This document shows positions 6,722-14,725 of a stretch of DNA of 17,195 nucleotides, one piece after another. The stretch is from an uncultured Slackia sp. (GTDB lineage: Bacteria > Actinomycetota > Coriobacteriia > Coriobacteriales > Eggerthellaceae), in contig USEQ01000002.1 in the NCBI GenBank assembly GCA_900553655.1, positions 1-17,195 of the forward strand, written 5' to 3'. The notes beneath the pieces were generated by a model. That model worked only from the letters and a program-made list of their open reading frames with translations. It was not told where the DNA came from and did no database searches. How positions within the stretch are numbered: the first letter of the stretch is position 1; the number at the start of each line of letters is the position of its first letter. A program made the position numbers and the translations under genes.

Positions 6722-6918
6722 CTGCACCCTGCCTGTCGTTTCGAGGGTTACAAGGGTGCATTACTGTGCTTAAAAGTACAGCGGCTGCATGTCCGACACA
6801 TCGCAATATGACAACTATCGCCTGCGGCTGGGCGTGTTGCATAGAGTAAAAGAAAACAAAGGTTCCCCTGAGGCTGAACCGTCGGCCAAGGGAAGCCGCA
6901 CATTCTAAGGAGACGAAA
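6722..6918 (+). other. infA-rpmJ intergenic leader with several inverted repeats
   Basis: This 197-base gap is unusually long inside an otherwise tight operon. It contains TGCACCCT/AGGGTGCA (6723-6730 with 6753-6760, a 22-base loop), CTGTGCTT/AAGTACAG (6764-6771 with 6774-6781) and GGTTC/GAACC (6861-6865 with 6876-6880). None has a following T run, so a complete terminator is not evident. It could carry a second promoter or an RNA structure controlling rpmJ and downstream genes. No ORF is convincing. Confidence 0.4.
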
Positions 6919-7032
6919 ATGAAGGTCCGTCCTTCGGTCAAGAAAATGTGCGACAAGTGCAAAATCATTCGACGCCATGGCAAGGTGCTCGTGATCTGCG
7001 AGAACCCCCGTCATAAGCAGCGTCAGGGTTAA
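6919..7032 (+). CDS. rpmJ: 50S ribosomal protein L36 (zinc-binding form)
   Basis: A 37-residue protein, the standard length for L36, a structural protein of the large subunit. It starts [20 protein letters not shown] and ends RHKQRQG. The zinc ribbon ligands Cys11, Cys14, Cys27 and His32 are all present, so this is the C+ (zinc) form. TAAGGAGA lies 6-12 bases before the ATG. It follows infA after a long leader and precedes rpsM by 21 bases. Confidence 0.97.
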   Translation: MKVRPSVKKMCDKCKIIRRHGKVLVICENPRHKQRQG

Positions 7033-7053
7033 GAGAGGAAGGCTAGCTAAACT

Positions 7054-7422
7054 ATGGCACGTCTTTTTGGTGTCGACCTCCCTCGCGAGAAGCGCATTGA
7101 GATCGGCTTGACTTACATCTACGGTATCGGCAACACCACCGCAAAAAAGATTATCGCTGAGACTGGCATCGACCCGAATGTCCGCGTGAAGGACATCTCC
7201 GAGGACGATCTCCAGAAGATTCGCGAGTACATCGATAAGAACCTCACCGTCGAGGGTGACCTCCATCGCGAGGTTTCTCAGAACGTTAAGCGCCTTATGG
7301 AAATCGGCTGCTACCGTGGCCTGCGTCACCGCAAGGGTCTTCCCGTTCGCGGTCAGCGCACCCACACCAACGCTCGTACCCGCAAGGGTCCCAAGCGTCA
7401 AATCGGCGGCAAGAAGAAGTAG
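7054..7422 (+). CDS. rpsM: 30S ribosomal protein S13
   Basis: A 122-residue protein of normal S13 length that sits in the 30S head and contacts the P-site tRNA and 16S rRNA. It opens [20 protein letters not shown], carries the helix-turn region [14 protein letters not shown] (21-34) and has the conserved [23 protein letters not shown] signature near 85-103. It ends with a basic tail, [18 protein letters not shown] upstream is spaced somewhat far (about 11 bases) from the ATG. It is followed by rpsK after 12 bases, in standard alpha-operon order. Confidence 0.98.
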   Translation: MARLFGVDLPREKRIEIGLTYIYGIGNTTAKKIIAETGIDPNVRVKDISEDDLQKIREYIDKNLTVEGDLHREVSQNVKRLMEIGCYRGLRHRKGLPVRGQRTHTNARTRKGPKRQIGGKKK

Positions 7423-7434
7423 GGGTTTTGACAC

Positions 7435-7830
7435 ATGGCTAAGAAGAATGTTCGTACGCGCATCAAGCGCTCCGAGCGCAAGAATATTGCGGTCGGTCAG
7501 GCTCATATCAAGAGCACCTTCAACAACACCATCGTTTCTATCACCGATCCTCAGGGTAACGTGATTTCCTGGAATTCTGCAGGCACCGTGGGTTTCAAGG
7601 GCTCCCGTAAGTCCACTCCGTTTGCTGCGCAGATGGCTGCCGAGCAGGCTGCTAAGACCGCTATGGAGCATGGCCTGAAGAAGGTCAGCGTTTTCGTGAA
7701 GGGCCCCGGCTCTGGTCGCGAGACCGCTATCCGCTCCCTGCAGGCTGCAGGCCTCGAAGTGGCAAGCATCCAGGATTGCACCCCCATCCCGCACAACGGC
7801 TGCCGTCAGTGCAAGCGCCGCCGCGTGTAG
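7435..7830 (+). CDS. rpsK: 30S ribosomal protein S11
   Basis: A 131-residue S11, part of the 30S platform contacting 16S rRNA near the E site. The typical features are the basic N-terminus [15 protein letters not shown], then [22 protein letters not shown] and the central [19 protein letters not shown]. The strongly conserved C-terminal block [16 protein letters not shown]...[16 protein letters not shown] completes it. The ribosome-binding site is poor (AGGGG, distant), so expression may depend on coupling to rpsM, whose stop lies 12 bases upstream. Confidence 0.98.
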   Translation: MAKKNVRTRIKRSERKNIAVGQAHIKSTFNNTIVSITDPQGNVISWNSAGTVGFKGSRKSTPFAAQMAAEQAAKTAMEHGLKKVSVFVKGPGSGRETAIRSLQAAGLEVASIQDCTPIPHNGCRQCKRRRV

Positions 7831-7851
7831 TTCAGAAAGGATCGAATCATT

Positions 7852-8448
7852 ATGGCAATCAATAGGACTCCGGTTCTTAAGCGCTGCCGCCAGCTCGGTA
7901 TTGATCCGGTTGTGCTGGGCTACAGCAGCAAGAAAGAATCTATCCGTCAGCCCAAGCGCCGTCGCAAGGAAAGCGAATACGGCATGCAGCTTCGCGAGAA
8001 GCAGAAGGCCAAGTTCATCTATGGCGTTCTCGAGAAGCAGTTCCGTGGCTACTTCAAGCAGGCTAAGCGCCAGCAGGGCATTACCGGCGAGAACCTCATG
8101 CGTATCCTCGAGTCTCGTCTCGACAACGTCGTGTTCCGCCTGGGCTTCGCTCGCACCCGCAAGGAAGCTCGCCAGACTGTGACCCATGGTCATATCCTGG
8201 TGAACGGTCGTCGCGTCGACATCCCGTCTTTCCGCGTCCGTCCTGGCGACCTCGTTTCCGTTGCTCCCAAGGCAAAGGAAATGCTCGTCATCAAGAGCGC
8301 TCTCGTCTCCAACGAGCGCATGCAGGTTCCTGCATGGCTCGAGGTTGACATCGAGAAGCTGCAGGGCAGCGTGCTCTCCCTTCCCAACCGTGATCAGATC
8401 GACCTGGATATCAACGAGCAGCTCATCGTCGAGCTCTACTCTAAGTAA
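7852..8448 (+). CDS. rpsD: 30S ribosomal protein S4 (zinc-free form)
   Basis: A 198-residue S4, a primary 16S rRNA binding protein, and in enterobacteria the autoregulator of the alpha operon. The N-terminal region has a single Cys (Cys12) instead of the four-cysteine cluster, so this is the C- form, shorter than the 203-210 residues common elsewhere. The conserved [20 protein letters not shown] block is at about 41-60. The S4 RNA-binding domain, about residues 87-150, includes [20 protein letters not shown] and [28 protein letters not shown] precedes the ATG. Whether it represses its own operon here cannot be told from sequence alone. Confidence 0.98.
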   Translation: MAINRTPVLKRCRQLGIDPVVLGYSSKKESIRQPKRRRKESEYGMQLREKQKAKFIYGVLEKQFRGYFKQAKRQQGITGENLMRILESRLDNVVFRLGFARTRKEARQTVTHGHILVNGRRVDIPSFRVRPGDLVSVAPKAKEMLVIKSALVSNERMQVPAWLEVDIEKLQGSVLSLPNRDQIDLDINEQLIVELYSK

Positions 8449-8480
8449 TAACCAGCGGCTGATTAGGAGGCTTACAAACT

Positions 8481-9431
8481 ATGGCAGAGTTCATGAGGCC
8501 AACCGTCACAACAGAAGAAGTGAACGATACCGTCGCTCGCTTCGTCGTAGAGCCGCTTGAGCGTGGTTTCGGATATACGCTGGGCAATTGCATGCGTCGC
8601 GTGCTTCTGTCCTCCCTCGATGGTGCAAAAGCTACCGCTATTCAGATTGAAGGCGTGCAGCATGAGTTCACCACTGCCGAGGGTGTTATCGAAGATGTCA
8701 CCGATATCGTCTTGAACGTAAAGGGCCTTGTTTTCTCGGCCCTTTCCGAGGACTACACCGAGGCGACCGCGACCATTTCCGTCGAGGGCCCCTGCACGGT
8801 AACCGGCGCTGACATCAAGGTGCCCGCCGAGTTCACGCTCGTCAATCCTGAGCATGTTATCGCCACTGTCGCCGATGGCGGTACGTTGAACATGAGCATT
8901 CGCATCGGTGTTGGTCGTGGGTATGTTTCGGCCGAGCGCAACAAGCGTACCGAAGACCCCATCGGCATCATCCATGTGGACAGCCTGTTCTCCCCGGTGC
9001 GTCGCTGCACGCTTGCTGTCAGCGATACGCGTGTGGGCCAGCGCACCGACTTCGACAAGCTGGTTCTTGAGGTCGAGACTGACGGCTCCATCGTTCCTAA
9101 CGAAGCGGTATGCCGTGCGGCTAATATCATCAACCAGTATATGGGCGCATTCTTGACCCTGGCTGATATCGCAGACGAAGAAGAAGGCGAGATTCCTTCC
9201 ATCTTCGCTCCGGAAGGCCAGGAAGCGAATGCGGAGCTCGATAAGCAGATCGAGGATTTGGACCTTTCCGTCCGTTCCTACAACTGCCTGAAGCGTGCGG
9301 GCATTCACTCCGTGCGTCAGCTGGTCGAGTTCTCTGAGAATGACTTGCTCAATATCCGTAACTTTGGTGCGAAGTCCATTGAAGAGGTCAAAGACAAGCT
9401 GATCTCCATGGACCTCAATTTGAAGCAATAA
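8481..9431 (+). CDS. rpoA: DNA-directed RNA polymerase alpha subunit
   Basis: A 316-residue alpha subunit that dimerises to nucleate RNA polymerase assembly. The N-terminal domain (about 1-230) shows ERGFGYTLGNCMRRVLLSSL (dimer and assembly region), TDIVLNVKGL and the VDSLFSPVRRCTLAVSDTRVGQ-type block. An acidic linker (ADEEEGEIPS) leads to a C-terminal domain, from about residue 256, with LDLSVRSYNCLKRAGIHSV. Arg265 and Asn268, used to contact UP elements and activators in E. coli, are kept at the same numbering. TTAGGAGG lies 10 bases upstream of the ATG. Standard position between rpsD and rplQ. Confidence 0.98.
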   Translation: MAEFMRPTVTTEEVNDTVARFVVEPLERGFGYTLGNCMRRVLLSSLDGAKATAIQIEGVQHEFTTAEGVIEDVTDIVLNVKGLVFSALSEDYTEATATISVEGPCTVTGADIKVPAEFTLVNPEHVIATVADGGTLNMSIRIGVGRGYVSAERNKRTEDPIGIIHVDSLFSPVRRCTLAVSDTRVGQRTDFDKLVLEVETDGSIVPNEAVCRAANIINQYMGAFLTLADIADEEEGEIPSIFAPEGQEANAELDKQIEDLDLSVRSYNCLKRAGIHSVRQLVEFSENDLLNIRNFGAKSIEEVKDKLISMDLNLKQ

Positions 9432-9444
9432 TAGGAGATACACG

Positions 9445-9963
9445 ATGAGGCATTACAAGAAGGGCCGCAAGCTGGGTACTGACGCTTCCCACACTAAGGC
9501 CATGAAGAGGTCCTTGGTGAAGTCGCTGTTCCTCAACGACCGCATCAAGACCATCGAGTCTCGTGCCAAGGAGATTCGTCCCGACGTGGACAAAATCGTT
9601 ACCTGGGCAAAGAAGGGCGACCTGCATTCCCGCCGTCTTGCCATTGCTGCTCTCGGCAATGACAAAGAGCTCGTTCGCGAGATTTTCGAGAAGGTCGAGC
9701 AGGGTATGTTCGCCGATCGCCAGGGTGGCTACACCCGCATCATGAAGCTTGGTCCCCGCAAGGGCGACAATGCTCCCATGGTCATCATGGAGCTCGTGAC
9801 TGAGCCCGTCCAGAAGAAGACTGCTGAAGCTCCTGCCGAGAAGGCTGAACCGAAGAAGGTTGAAGCTCCCGCTGAGGAAGCTAAGGCTGAAGAGGTTGTC
9901 GAGGAAGCTGCTGAGGCTACCGAGGCTCCCGCAGAAGAGGCTGAAGAGAAGAAGGCTGAATAA
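9445..9963 (+). CDS. rplQ: 50S ribosomal protein L17 with long Ala/Glu/Lys-rich C-terminal tail
   Basis: Residues 1 to about 118 are a complete L17: MRHYKKGRKLGTDASHTKAM, then SLFLNDRIKTIESRAKEIRP, GGYTRIMKLGPRKGDNAPM and MVIMELV. From about 119 to 172 there is an extra tail made almost only of Ala, Glu, Lys, Pro and Val. It has repeated APAE/EAPAEEA-type units and is expected to be disordered and acidic. Such tails on L17 are known in Actinomycetota, but the function is unclear. TAGGAG precedes the ATG. It is the last gene of the operon; a terminator follows within 20 bases of the stop. Confidence 0.97.
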   Translation: MRHYKKGRKLGTDASHTKAMKRSLVKSLFLNDRIKTIESRAKEIRPDVDKIVTWAKKGDLHSRRLAIAALGNDKELVREIFEKVEQGMFADRQGGYTRIMKLGPRKGDNAPMVIMELVTEPVQKKTAEAPAEKAEPKKVEAPAEEAKAEEVVEEAAEATEAPAEEAEEKKAE

Positions 9964-9981
9964 CCTTATTTTCTCGCAAGG

Positions 9982-10012
9982 AAACGCCGTCCTTTCCAGG
10001 GCGGCGTTTTTT
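9982..10012 (+). terminator. Terminator of the infA-rplQ operon
   Basis: AAACGCCGTCC (9982-9992) pairs with GGGCGGCGTTT (9999-10009), with one G-T wobble and a TTTCCA loop, and runs into six T residues (10007-10012). Confidence 0.92.
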
Positions 10013-10097
10013 ATATGCATGCTAAGGAAATGGCGCTTGATGGTTCTCGATGGATTTCGTGGGGGCGTATCAAGTTGTCAACGTGTCGAATTCACCC

Positions 10098-10125
10098 TTC
10101 GACTCAACTGCTGCCGTGGTAGGAT
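10098..10125 (+). promoter_or_regulatory. Putative promoter of the Ala/Lys/Glu-rich protein gene
   Basis: TTCGAC (10098-10103) and TAGGAT (10120-10125) are spaced by 16 bases, with a TGG extension before the -10. The predicted transcript start is near 10132, about 68 bases before the proposed CTG start. Confidence 0.4.
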
Positions 10126-10199
10126 GAAATTGCCCGACGATACGGGGCGATAGAGGGATTTGCGCAGATGCGCATGATTCTCGGCACGACGGGGGCATC

Positions 10200-10577
10200 C
10201 TGTCCGAACTGGGAAAAATCATCAATGAAGCCATTGATAAGGCGCAGGAGCTCGCTGGAGAGCTGAAGGATGCGAATGATAAAATCATCGACGCAATTCA
10301 GGAGCAAGCCCCGGCTGTCATGGAGAGCGCGCGTGCTAAAACCGAAGAGCTTGCCAATGCCGCCCATGAGAGTTTTCCAGAAATGGTCGACGAGGCCAAA
10401 GCTGCGGCAGAAAAGGCCATGGACGCATCCAAGCAGGCGGCCGAGCATGTGATGGATGCCACTTCTCGCATTGCTGATAAATCCGTTGAAACGGCGAAGG
10501 AGATGGGCGATCGTGCCGCTGAAGCCGCAAAGGCAACGGCAGAGCGCATTTCGAAAAAAGACGATACGGTCGAATAG
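10200..10577 (+). CDS. Ala/Lys/Glu-rich amphipathic helical protein (LEA/phasin-like), probable CTG start
   Basis: The protein-like reading frame continues upstream of the ATG at 10320. Residues encoded by 10203-10319 read SELGKIINEAIDKAQELAGE and onward, with the same helical, Ala/Glu/Lys/Asp-rich character and no stop. There is no ATG, GTG or TTG in that stretch. The CTG at 10200, with GGGGG four bases before it, is the likeliest start and gives 125 residues. ATG 10320 would give 85. The chain has no membrane segment and one long heptad/11-mer-like pattern (AAAEKAMDASKQAAEHVMDA, then ETAKEMGDRAAEAAKATAER). It resembles stress-associated LEA-type, YtxH-like or phasin-like coiled helices, but no family is certain. 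A promoter and a terminator make it monocistronic. Confidence 0.7.
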   Translation: MSELGKIINEAIDKAQELAGELKDANDKIIDAIQEQAPAVMESARAKTEELANAAHESFPEMVDEAKAAAEKAMDASKQAAEHVMDATSRIADKSVETAKEMGDRAAEAAKATAERISKKDDTVE

Positions 10578-10592
10578 CTCTTGCCTATCGGT

Positions 10593-10626
10593 GGCGGGCG
10601 TAAGCTTTTCTTGCGCCCGCCTTTTT
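10593..10626 (+). terminator. Terminator after the Ala/Lys/Glu-rich protein gene
   Basis: GGCGGGCGTAAG (10593-10604) pairs over 12 positions with CTTGCGCCCGCC (10610-10621), with one T-G wobble and a CTTTT loop. Five T residues follow (10622-10626). Confidence 0.92.
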
Positions 10627-10700
10627 GCGCAGGCTCTCCAAAGACCTTCATATGCATCTTGATGTTTGATGGAGGGCAGCAGTACCCTACGTGGCTCGCA

Positions 10701-10706
10701 TATACT
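10701..10706 (+). promoter_or_regulatory. Possible -10 element (TATACT) immediately before ecfT
   Basis: TATACT ends 7 bases before the ATG at 10714, which would put the transcript start at or next to the start codon (a leaderless mRNA). The -35 region is poor, so this is tentative. Confidence 0.3.
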
Positions 10707-10713
10707 GAAAAGT

Positions 10714-11433
10714 ATGTCATTTCGCTCAAACAACGTATCCCTGCATATCGACGCACGTATCGCCATCGTATTGGTGTTCGTGTATTCCGTCGCGTTATTT
10801 TTGGCGGATTCATGGATGGCTCTCGGGCTCTTTGCCGTCGGCCTTTTTGCGGTTCTTGTTGCGGCTCGCGTTTCGTTCGTCAAGGTGATGCGCGGCATGG
10901 TGCCGTTGCTGTTTATTCTGGCGTTTACCGTGGTGGCTCATATTCCCCAGGGAATTATTGAAGGTTCTTTCTACGCGTTTCGCATCTTTCTTCTTGCCGT
11001 AGCGACATTGTCGGTGGCTTTTTCTTACGATGACACCCGCCTTGTACGAGCGTTTACGTTCTTCCTTTCCCCGTTTCGAAAAGCATGCGTGCCTGTCGAC
11101 GATATTGCCACAATGTTTTCTATCGCCTTGAGGTTCATTCCGGTGAGCATGGACGAATTTCAGAGGGTCTCATCGGCCCAGCGTGCGCGAGGTGCGAATC
11201 TTGACGAAGGCGACGTGATCGAACGCGTCAAAAACTGGGGGAGCGTTCTGGTGCCGATGCTTGTGGGTTTGTTTCGCAGAGCCGGCGTGCTGGCTCAGGC
11301 GATGGAGGCGCGTTGTTACGGGGGATGCTCTCGTCGAACGAGTTTGCATGGCGATGAGAAGCTCGGTGCCCCCGCCGTTGCGTCTATGCTCCTTCTGTGT
11401 GTTGCAATCGTTTCGGTGGCGTTGCTGCTGTAG
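10714..11433 (+). CDS. ecfT: ECF transporter transmembrane component EcfT
   Basis: A 239-residue membrane protein of the CbiQ/EcfT family, the coupling subunit joining two EcfA ATPases to a vitamin- or metal-binding S component. Hydrophobic helices occupy about 15-50, 61-80, 86-105 and 218-239. The cytoplasmic coupling helices carry QRARGANLDEG (156-166, the first Ala-Arg-Gly box) and AMEARCYGG (196-204, the second box, with Cys in place of Gly). I chose ATG 10714 because homology-like sequence (VSLHIDARIAIVLVF) begins within ten residues; an ATG at 10669 in the same frame has no ribosome-binding site and adds unlike residues. No EcfA or S-component gene is adjacent, so its partners must be elsewhere. 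No terminator separates it from eno. Confidence 0.85.
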   Translation: MSFRSNNVSLHIDARIAIVLVFVYSVALFLADSWMALGLFAVGLFAVLVAARVSFVKVMRGMVPLLFILAFTVVAHIPQGIIEGSFYAFRIFLLAVATLSVAFSYDDTRLVRAFTFFLSPFRKACVPVDDIATMFSIALRFIPVSMDEFQRVSSAQRARGANLDEGDVIERVKNWGSVLVPMLVGLFRRAGVLAQAMEARCYGGCSRRTSLHGDEKLGAPAVASMLLLCVAIVSVALLL

Positions 11434-11545
11434 TTTACAAGGGTCGAAGGGCTGCGTGGCGGGGTCGTCTTCTTGCCTCGTACCATTCGCTTGCTGTTTC
11501 GTTGCCACCGCTCGCTTTGCGCTCGACGCCGCTTGCTGCAAATCC

Positions 11546-12934
<1,389 letters not shown>

Positions 12935-12957
12935 TTCGGCGTACATATCGAAACGTG

Positions 12958-12995
12958 AAGCCGCCTGCGAGCCCTGGTGTTCGCAGGCGGCTTTT
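12958..12995 (+). terminator. Enolase terminator
   Basis: AAGCCGCCTGCGA (12958-12970) pairs perfectly over 13 bp with TCGCAGGCGGCTT (12981-12993), with a 10-base loop and a short T run (12992-12995). Confidence 0.9.
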
Positions 12996-13017
12996 GCGTG
13001 TAGGTGAGGGAAGAAGG

Positions 13018-13059
13018 GACGCTGCGGGCAGTCGAGCGAAGCGCGGCACCCGCAGCGTC
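13018..13059 (-). terminator. Probable terminator of the VWA-MoxR operon
   Basis: GACGCTGCGGG (13018-13028) and CCCGCAGCGTC (13049-13059) form a perfect 11-bp stem with a 20-base loop, about 40 bases past the MoxR stop. Read on the minus strand it is followed by CCCTTCTTCC, a weak T tract, so its efficiency is uncertain. Confidence 0.55.
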
Positions 13060-13096
13060 TCCTCGGGCTCAGCCGAATGGGTGTAAGACCGTACGC

Positions 13097-14605
13097 CTAC
13101 TCCTCTTCGAGGTTCAGCCTGTTGATGCGGTCGATCAAGTCGTCGCCTCGCTCGTGGAACAACAGCTTTTCGTTGTGGGCGAAATAACGCTCGCAGCCGT
13201 GGTCGTTGATAAACGCCATGCTATAGCGGTTGACGGACAGGTCGGTCACCAACAGCAACATTTCCTGGCCGTCGCCGAACGCTTCTTCGACGAAGCGGAA
13301 TACGTTGTCAAGTCCGCGCGCTGCACGGTCCAGGCGGCCATCGAGTGCATCGAGCATTTCCTCGAACTTCGCTTTGATATCGTCGAAGGAAAGCGCGGAG
13401 CCCTCTGCGTTGCGCACGGAGGATTCGAGAATCCCTGCCGCGCGTTCGTAGGAAAGCCTCTTGTCGGGGCTCAGTAGTCCCGCCGTTTTTTCGATGCCGG
13501 CCTTTTTGCGAATTTCAGCGGCGGCCTTCTGCGCTAGATCGCGCGCATCTTCCGCTCCGCCTTCGGCTATGCGGTCGCGCAATGCCGCAAGTTGTTCATG
13601 CGTGAATGCGACGGCTTTCTCCTCGGAAACGGCTTCGCGGACAACGCCGATCAGTGCATCGGTGATAAGACCCATGAGCGATACGCGCTCGTCGAATCCT
13701 GCTTCCTGTGCGCGTTCCACGATGCCCTGGTCGAACGTGCCTTCCACGATGCGGTCGATTTGGTAATCGGAGCGGTATTTCGTGAACAGCTCGTAGTAGA
13801 CGGAGAAATGCTTGGCGATTTCGGGGCTTTGGACGTACTGTCCGATAAGGAGGTCGTCGACGGGCAGACCCTGCTCCTCATAGAGTTTGATGATGGCGGA
13901 AAGGTCATCCCAGCCGCGCGCCGTGACGAAGGACATGCCGTCGACCGTGGTCTCTACATGGTAGAAGTGCCCCTGCTCGATGTCGAGATACGTGAGCACG
14001 GCGGGATGCACTCCCGTTTCGACGGCGTAGTCGCGCCATGCGGTGTAATCGGGGTCGACGTCGATGCGCTTCAGACGATCCCATGTTGCCATGTCGAAGT
14101 CATGCACGGTGCGGTTGTACTCCGGGGGGTTGCCTGCCGTTACAACGATCCAGCCGTCGGGCACGCGATGACGGCCGAAGACCTTGTACTGCAGGAACTG
14201 CAGCATGGCAGGGGTCAGCGTCTCGGAGACGCAGTTGATTTCGTCAAGGAAGAGAATGCCTTCCTTCTTGCCGGTTGCTTCCATGGTTTCGTATACCGAC
14301 GCGATGATTTCGCTCATGGTATATTCGGAAACGTCGTACTCTTCGCCGCCATAGGTCCTGTGAGAAATGAAAGGCAGTCCGAGGGCGCTTTGGCGCGTGT
14401 GATGCGTCATGGAGTAGGCAATGAAACCCACTTCGAGCTCTTGCGCGATTTGCTCCATGATGGCGGTCTTGCCGATGCCGGGTGCGCCGATCAAGAAGAC
14501 GGGGCGTTGCCTGTTGATGGAAAGGCGATACTCCCCGAATTCGTCTTTGGCGAAATACGCTTTCATGGACCGTTCGATCTGCTGTTTTGCTTGCCTGATG
14601 TTCAT
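13097..14605 (-). CDS. MoxR-type AAA+ ATPase
   Basis: A 502-residue AAA+ ATPase of the MoxR group, which typically acts as a chaperone-like remodeller with a VWA-domain partner. Walker A is GAPGIGKT (40-47), Walker B ILFLDEIN (117-124) and sensor 1 TAGNPPEYN (156-164, Asn159), with the likely Arg finger region TWDRLKRID (174-182). The ATPase core occupies about 1-270. About 230 further residues are Ala/Glu/Lys-rich and helical, ending in an alpha/beta-looking segment with MLLLVTDLSVNRYSMAFIND, and have no family I recognise. GGAGG lies 4 bases before the ATG. It is the distal gene: the VWA protein and a 36-codon ORF come first, and the ORF's TGA overlaps this ATG. Confidence 0.88.
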   Translation of the reverse strand: MNIRQAKQQIERSMKAYFAKDEFGEYRLSINRQRPVFLIGAPGIGKTAIMEQIAQELEVGFIAYSMTHHTRQSALGLPFISHRTYGGEEYDVSEYTMSEIIASVYETMEATGKKEGILFLDEINCVSETLTPAMLQFLQYKVFGRHRVPDGWIVVTAGNPPEYNRTVHDFDMATWDRLKRIDVDPDYTAWRDYAVETGVHPAVLTYLDIEQGHFYHVETTVDGMSFVTARGWDDLSAIIKLYEEQGLPVDDLLIGQYVQSPEIAKHFSVYYELFTKYRSDYQIDRIVEGTFDQGIVERAQEAGFDERVSLMGLITDALIGVVREAVSEEKAVAFTHEQLAALRDRIAEGGAEDARDLAQKAAAEIRKKAGIEKTAGLLSPDKRLSYERAAGILESSVRNAEGSALSFDDIKAKFEEMLDALDGRLDRAARGLDNVFRFVEEAFGDGQEMLLLVTDLSVNRYSMAFINDHGCERYFAHNEKLLFHERGDDLIDRINRLNLEEE

Positions 14606-14712
14606 GGTTCCTCCCGTTGCGCCGCGAGCTTCGTTGCGAATCGTGCGTCTTGCGCGTTGATGCCATTCCCCTTGTCGTCGAAGACGCGCTTGAAGCGTTG
14701 GCGGCTACTCAT
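14602..14712 (-). CDS. Small 36-residue ORF, translationally coupled to the MoxR gene
   Basis: Between the VWA gene and the MoxR gene an ORF runs from ATG at 14712 to TGA at 14602-14604. The TGA overlaps the ATG of the ATPase in an ATGA junction. It starts 13 bases after the VWA stop. The product begins MSSRQRFKRVFDDKGNGINA and ends AAQREEP; it is basic and polar, with no membrane segment and no cysteine. Codon choice is similar to the flanking genes, with mostly G or C in third positions. The ribosome-binding site is weak, so coupling from the VWA stop would be needed. No known family is recognised. A non-coding spacer carrying the MoxR ribosome-binding site is the alternative. Confidence 0.5.
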   Translation of the reverse strand: MSSRQRFKRVFDDKGNGINAQDARFATKLAAQREEP

Positions 14713-14725
14713 TTAGTTGACGTCT

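Noticed and set aside
6748..8193. 481-codon minus-strand open frame over rpmJ, rpsM, rpsK and rpsD
   Set aside because: It lies antisense to four unmistakable ribosomal genes. Its Leu/Ala-rich translation is what codon bias produces on the opposite strand, and it has no family resemblance.
8472..9443. 323-codon minus-strand open frame over rpoA
   Set aside because: It covers the complement of the complete alpha subunit gene, with no supporting motif.
13592..14716. 374-codon plus-strand open frame over the MoxR gene
   Set aside because: It is antisense to an ATPase with intact Walker motifs. The translation has no domain and includes the complement of the small ORF.
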